From assembly GCA_037447655.1 (NCBI GenBank), contig JBBHKE010002640.1:546696-610695 (forward strand): a stretch of 64,000 nucleotides of DNA, given 5' to 3'. The position numbers and the translations under genes were made by a program. The notes under the pieces are model-generated. The model did not search any database. It was given only the letters and a program-made list of their open reading frames with translations, and was not told the DNA's origin. This document shows positions 62,422 to 64,000 of the stretch, in pieces; position 1 is the first letter of the stretch, and each line of letters begins with the position of its first letter. Source of the DNA: Zygnema cylindricum (taxonomy: Eukaryota; Streptophyta; Zygnematophyceae; Zygnematales; Zygnemataceae).

Positions 62422-64000
62422 GGTTTTGGGCCCACTATCAAGGGTGCCTATGTTTGATGGAAAAAACTTCACTTATTGGAAGTTTACGATGGGGGGATTG
62501 CTTTTCGAAAGCACTTATGGGGAATTTTTTCGGAACAAGTGAGGTGTCCTCCATCGAGCTTTGGTGGAACTCACTACGGAGATTCATCTGGGGCTTCCTG
62601 GAAAACCAACCCGATTTCAAATGCAATGGAAGGTGAAGGGAAAATTATTGCCATGGAAGGGGGAAAACGGGAGAAATGAAAAGTAACACCGATGGTGAGG
62701 GGAGCTAAGCTCTCGGCTACGATTCCACTTGTGGGGATTATAACTGAACCAAAAACTGAAAAAAATGACAGGAAAATTTGGGAATATAAAAACACTATAG
62801 CAAAACATCTCATACTTAGATATGTGTCTAAGTTTATAGCTATCACTCTTTAAATCTAACAAATTCTTTGGAAATCTGGGAAACACTAACACAGATTTAT
62901 AAGAGTGAGACTATTCAGAGGCAACAGTTAGTAAAACAGGAAATACAGGCCTATGTTTATAAAGGCGATAGCATGATAGAGTTTTGCAATGATATTGTTG
63001 CGTTATATGTCGAGCTTGCTAGTGCAGGATATGTAGAATTTGAGGAGAGAAAGATTAACACACTAATCATGAAACTCCCAAATGAGTACAAAAACATCAT
63101 TAACTGTATGCAAGAAATGGAAGGCTCCTCGTGAACTTGGAGCATTACCATGGGGATAATTTTTGTGAGGGAAAGCACTTTGGAGCTTTGTAAGAGAAGT
63201 TACAGGTTGAATGCACTAACAGCTGGTGGTGACTGGCGGAAGCGTGATGAGAGGAACGGCGGTAACGAGCGAAAGCGTGATGAAAGGAATGACGGTGACG
63301 AGCGGAAGCGTGATGAGAGGAAGAAAGACAAAGGTAAACCTTATCAGAACTTTGGTGGAAAGAGAGGGAGAGGAAAAGAAAGGGGAGCTTTGAAAAATGG
63401 GGTTTGCTTCTTTTGTAGGGAACCGAGTCACTATATGGAGCAGTGTCTTTGTTTGGAAAAAATCAGAAGTTGGAATGTTGATGAGGAGGAACAAAGGGAA
63501 GAGGAGAAAGAGGATGAAGAAATTTTGGAGCTTCCCCGCATCGGTAGTATGGGGAAGAGAGAAAAACAAAAAGAAATTCCACGAAAGCAATAGTGTGCTT
63601 TTGGAGGTATAAAGGAATTAAAGAGAGGAGAAAATTAAGGGATATCGAAATATTGCGGATAGTTTTATAGATATTTTGGAAACAGAAAACTAGTCGGAAA
63701 GGGAGACTTCAACGGATTCCGAGGAAAGGGGAGAAATAAATATAAAAGGGGCTTTAAAGAATAGGGGAGAAGAAGAATATTTGATTAAAAGTTTAGGGGA
63801 GAAGAACATTTTTTTGGGAATAATAATAGAAAGTGATAATGGAAAAATTCCATAGGAGAGAGTGAGGAAAGATCAGAAAATGGGGAAAATACCATAGATA
63901 AAAATATGAGTTCGGAAGATGTAGATTTTATGGGGAACTTAGTGGGAACTCTTGATATAAAGATAAATTTGGGGGGTAATGGTTTTGATATCACTAATGG
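62402..64000 (+). pseudogene. TE16: Gag plus RNase H remnant, cut by window end
   Basis: Starts MEVSEFQVLGPLSRVPMF at 62402 in the LTR. The first frame is lost near 62490-62680. Then SETIQRQQLVKQEIQAYVYK and MIEFCNDIVALYVELASAGY (62868-63134, TGA at 63132). From 63150 there are three basic repeats (RKRDERNGGNE), the knuckle CFFCREPSHYMEQC (Gly to Ser) and the acidic linker. After a TAG at 63591 the remnant begins (IFLGIIIESDNGK). A PBS with two changes (GGTTTTGGGCCCACT) is at 62422-62436. Confidence 0.85.

Noticed and set aside
1-64000. Host protein-coding genes
   Set aside because: All longer ORFs match gag, protease, integrase, RT or RNase H, or are shadows of these. I saw no intron-exon gene structure or non-transposon protein motif.

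Overview
The window is a piece of a repeat-rich plant (streptophyte) nuclear genome. I found no host gene, rRNA gene, tRNA gene or CRISPR array. Almost every base can be assigned to LTR retrotransposons or to their decayed, nested remains. Plant origin is inferred from plant-type Copia and chromodomain Gypsy polyproteins, AAACCCTAA teloboxes, and primer-binding sites that fit plant initiator tRNA-Met. The species cannot be told from the sequence; a non-seed plant is possible but unproven.

Layout (TE numbers are mine). 1-2330: LTR and gag scraps (TE1). 2331-7857: a minus-strand gag element with a long A+T-rich leader (TE2). 7858-34675: a minus-strand Copia (TE3) split by a minus-strand chromodomain Gypsy (TE4, 9360-32094). 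TE4 is itself split by TE5 (9705-12305, minus), TE6 (12306-20988, plus, itself split by TE7, 13199-17617, minus), a solo LTR (TE8, 22697-23751) and a gag-only Copia (TE9, 24422-28738, plus). 34676-38452: Copia TE10 carrying solo LTR TE11. 38851-44708: TE12, a young and nearly intact Copia. 45032-51587: TE13, a relative of TE2. 51588-57550: Copia TE14. 57551-61221 and 61258-64000: TE15 and TE16, two gag-only Copia elements arranged head to head. Exact 5-bp target-site duplications (CGAAG, AAATA, ATAGG, AGGTT) fix the boundaries of TE9, TE8, TE11 and TE12 and give an order of insertion.

The Copia elements have two LTR families. Family I ends ..GAGTTTCA (TE1, 3, 5, 6, 7, 8, 9, 15, 16). Family II starts TGTTGT and ends ..GAACAACA (TE10, 11, 12, 14). 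In both families the gag start codon lies inside the LTR, and the primer-binding site right after the LTR is complementary to the anticodon arm (nt 25-39) of initiator tRNA-Met. This is the half-tRNA priming known from Drosophila copia. Family I LTRs also carry, in U3, a segment complementary to the T-arm and acceptor side of the same tRNA, which suggests a bipartite primer-binding arrangement like that of yeast Ty3. TE5, 7, 9, 15 and 16 form a non-autonomous family whose single ORF joins Gag to a remnant of the RT end and RNase H. TE3 and TE6, with the same LTR type and full pol, are the likely autonomous partners. TE12 is the element closest to competence, with one frameshift and one stop.
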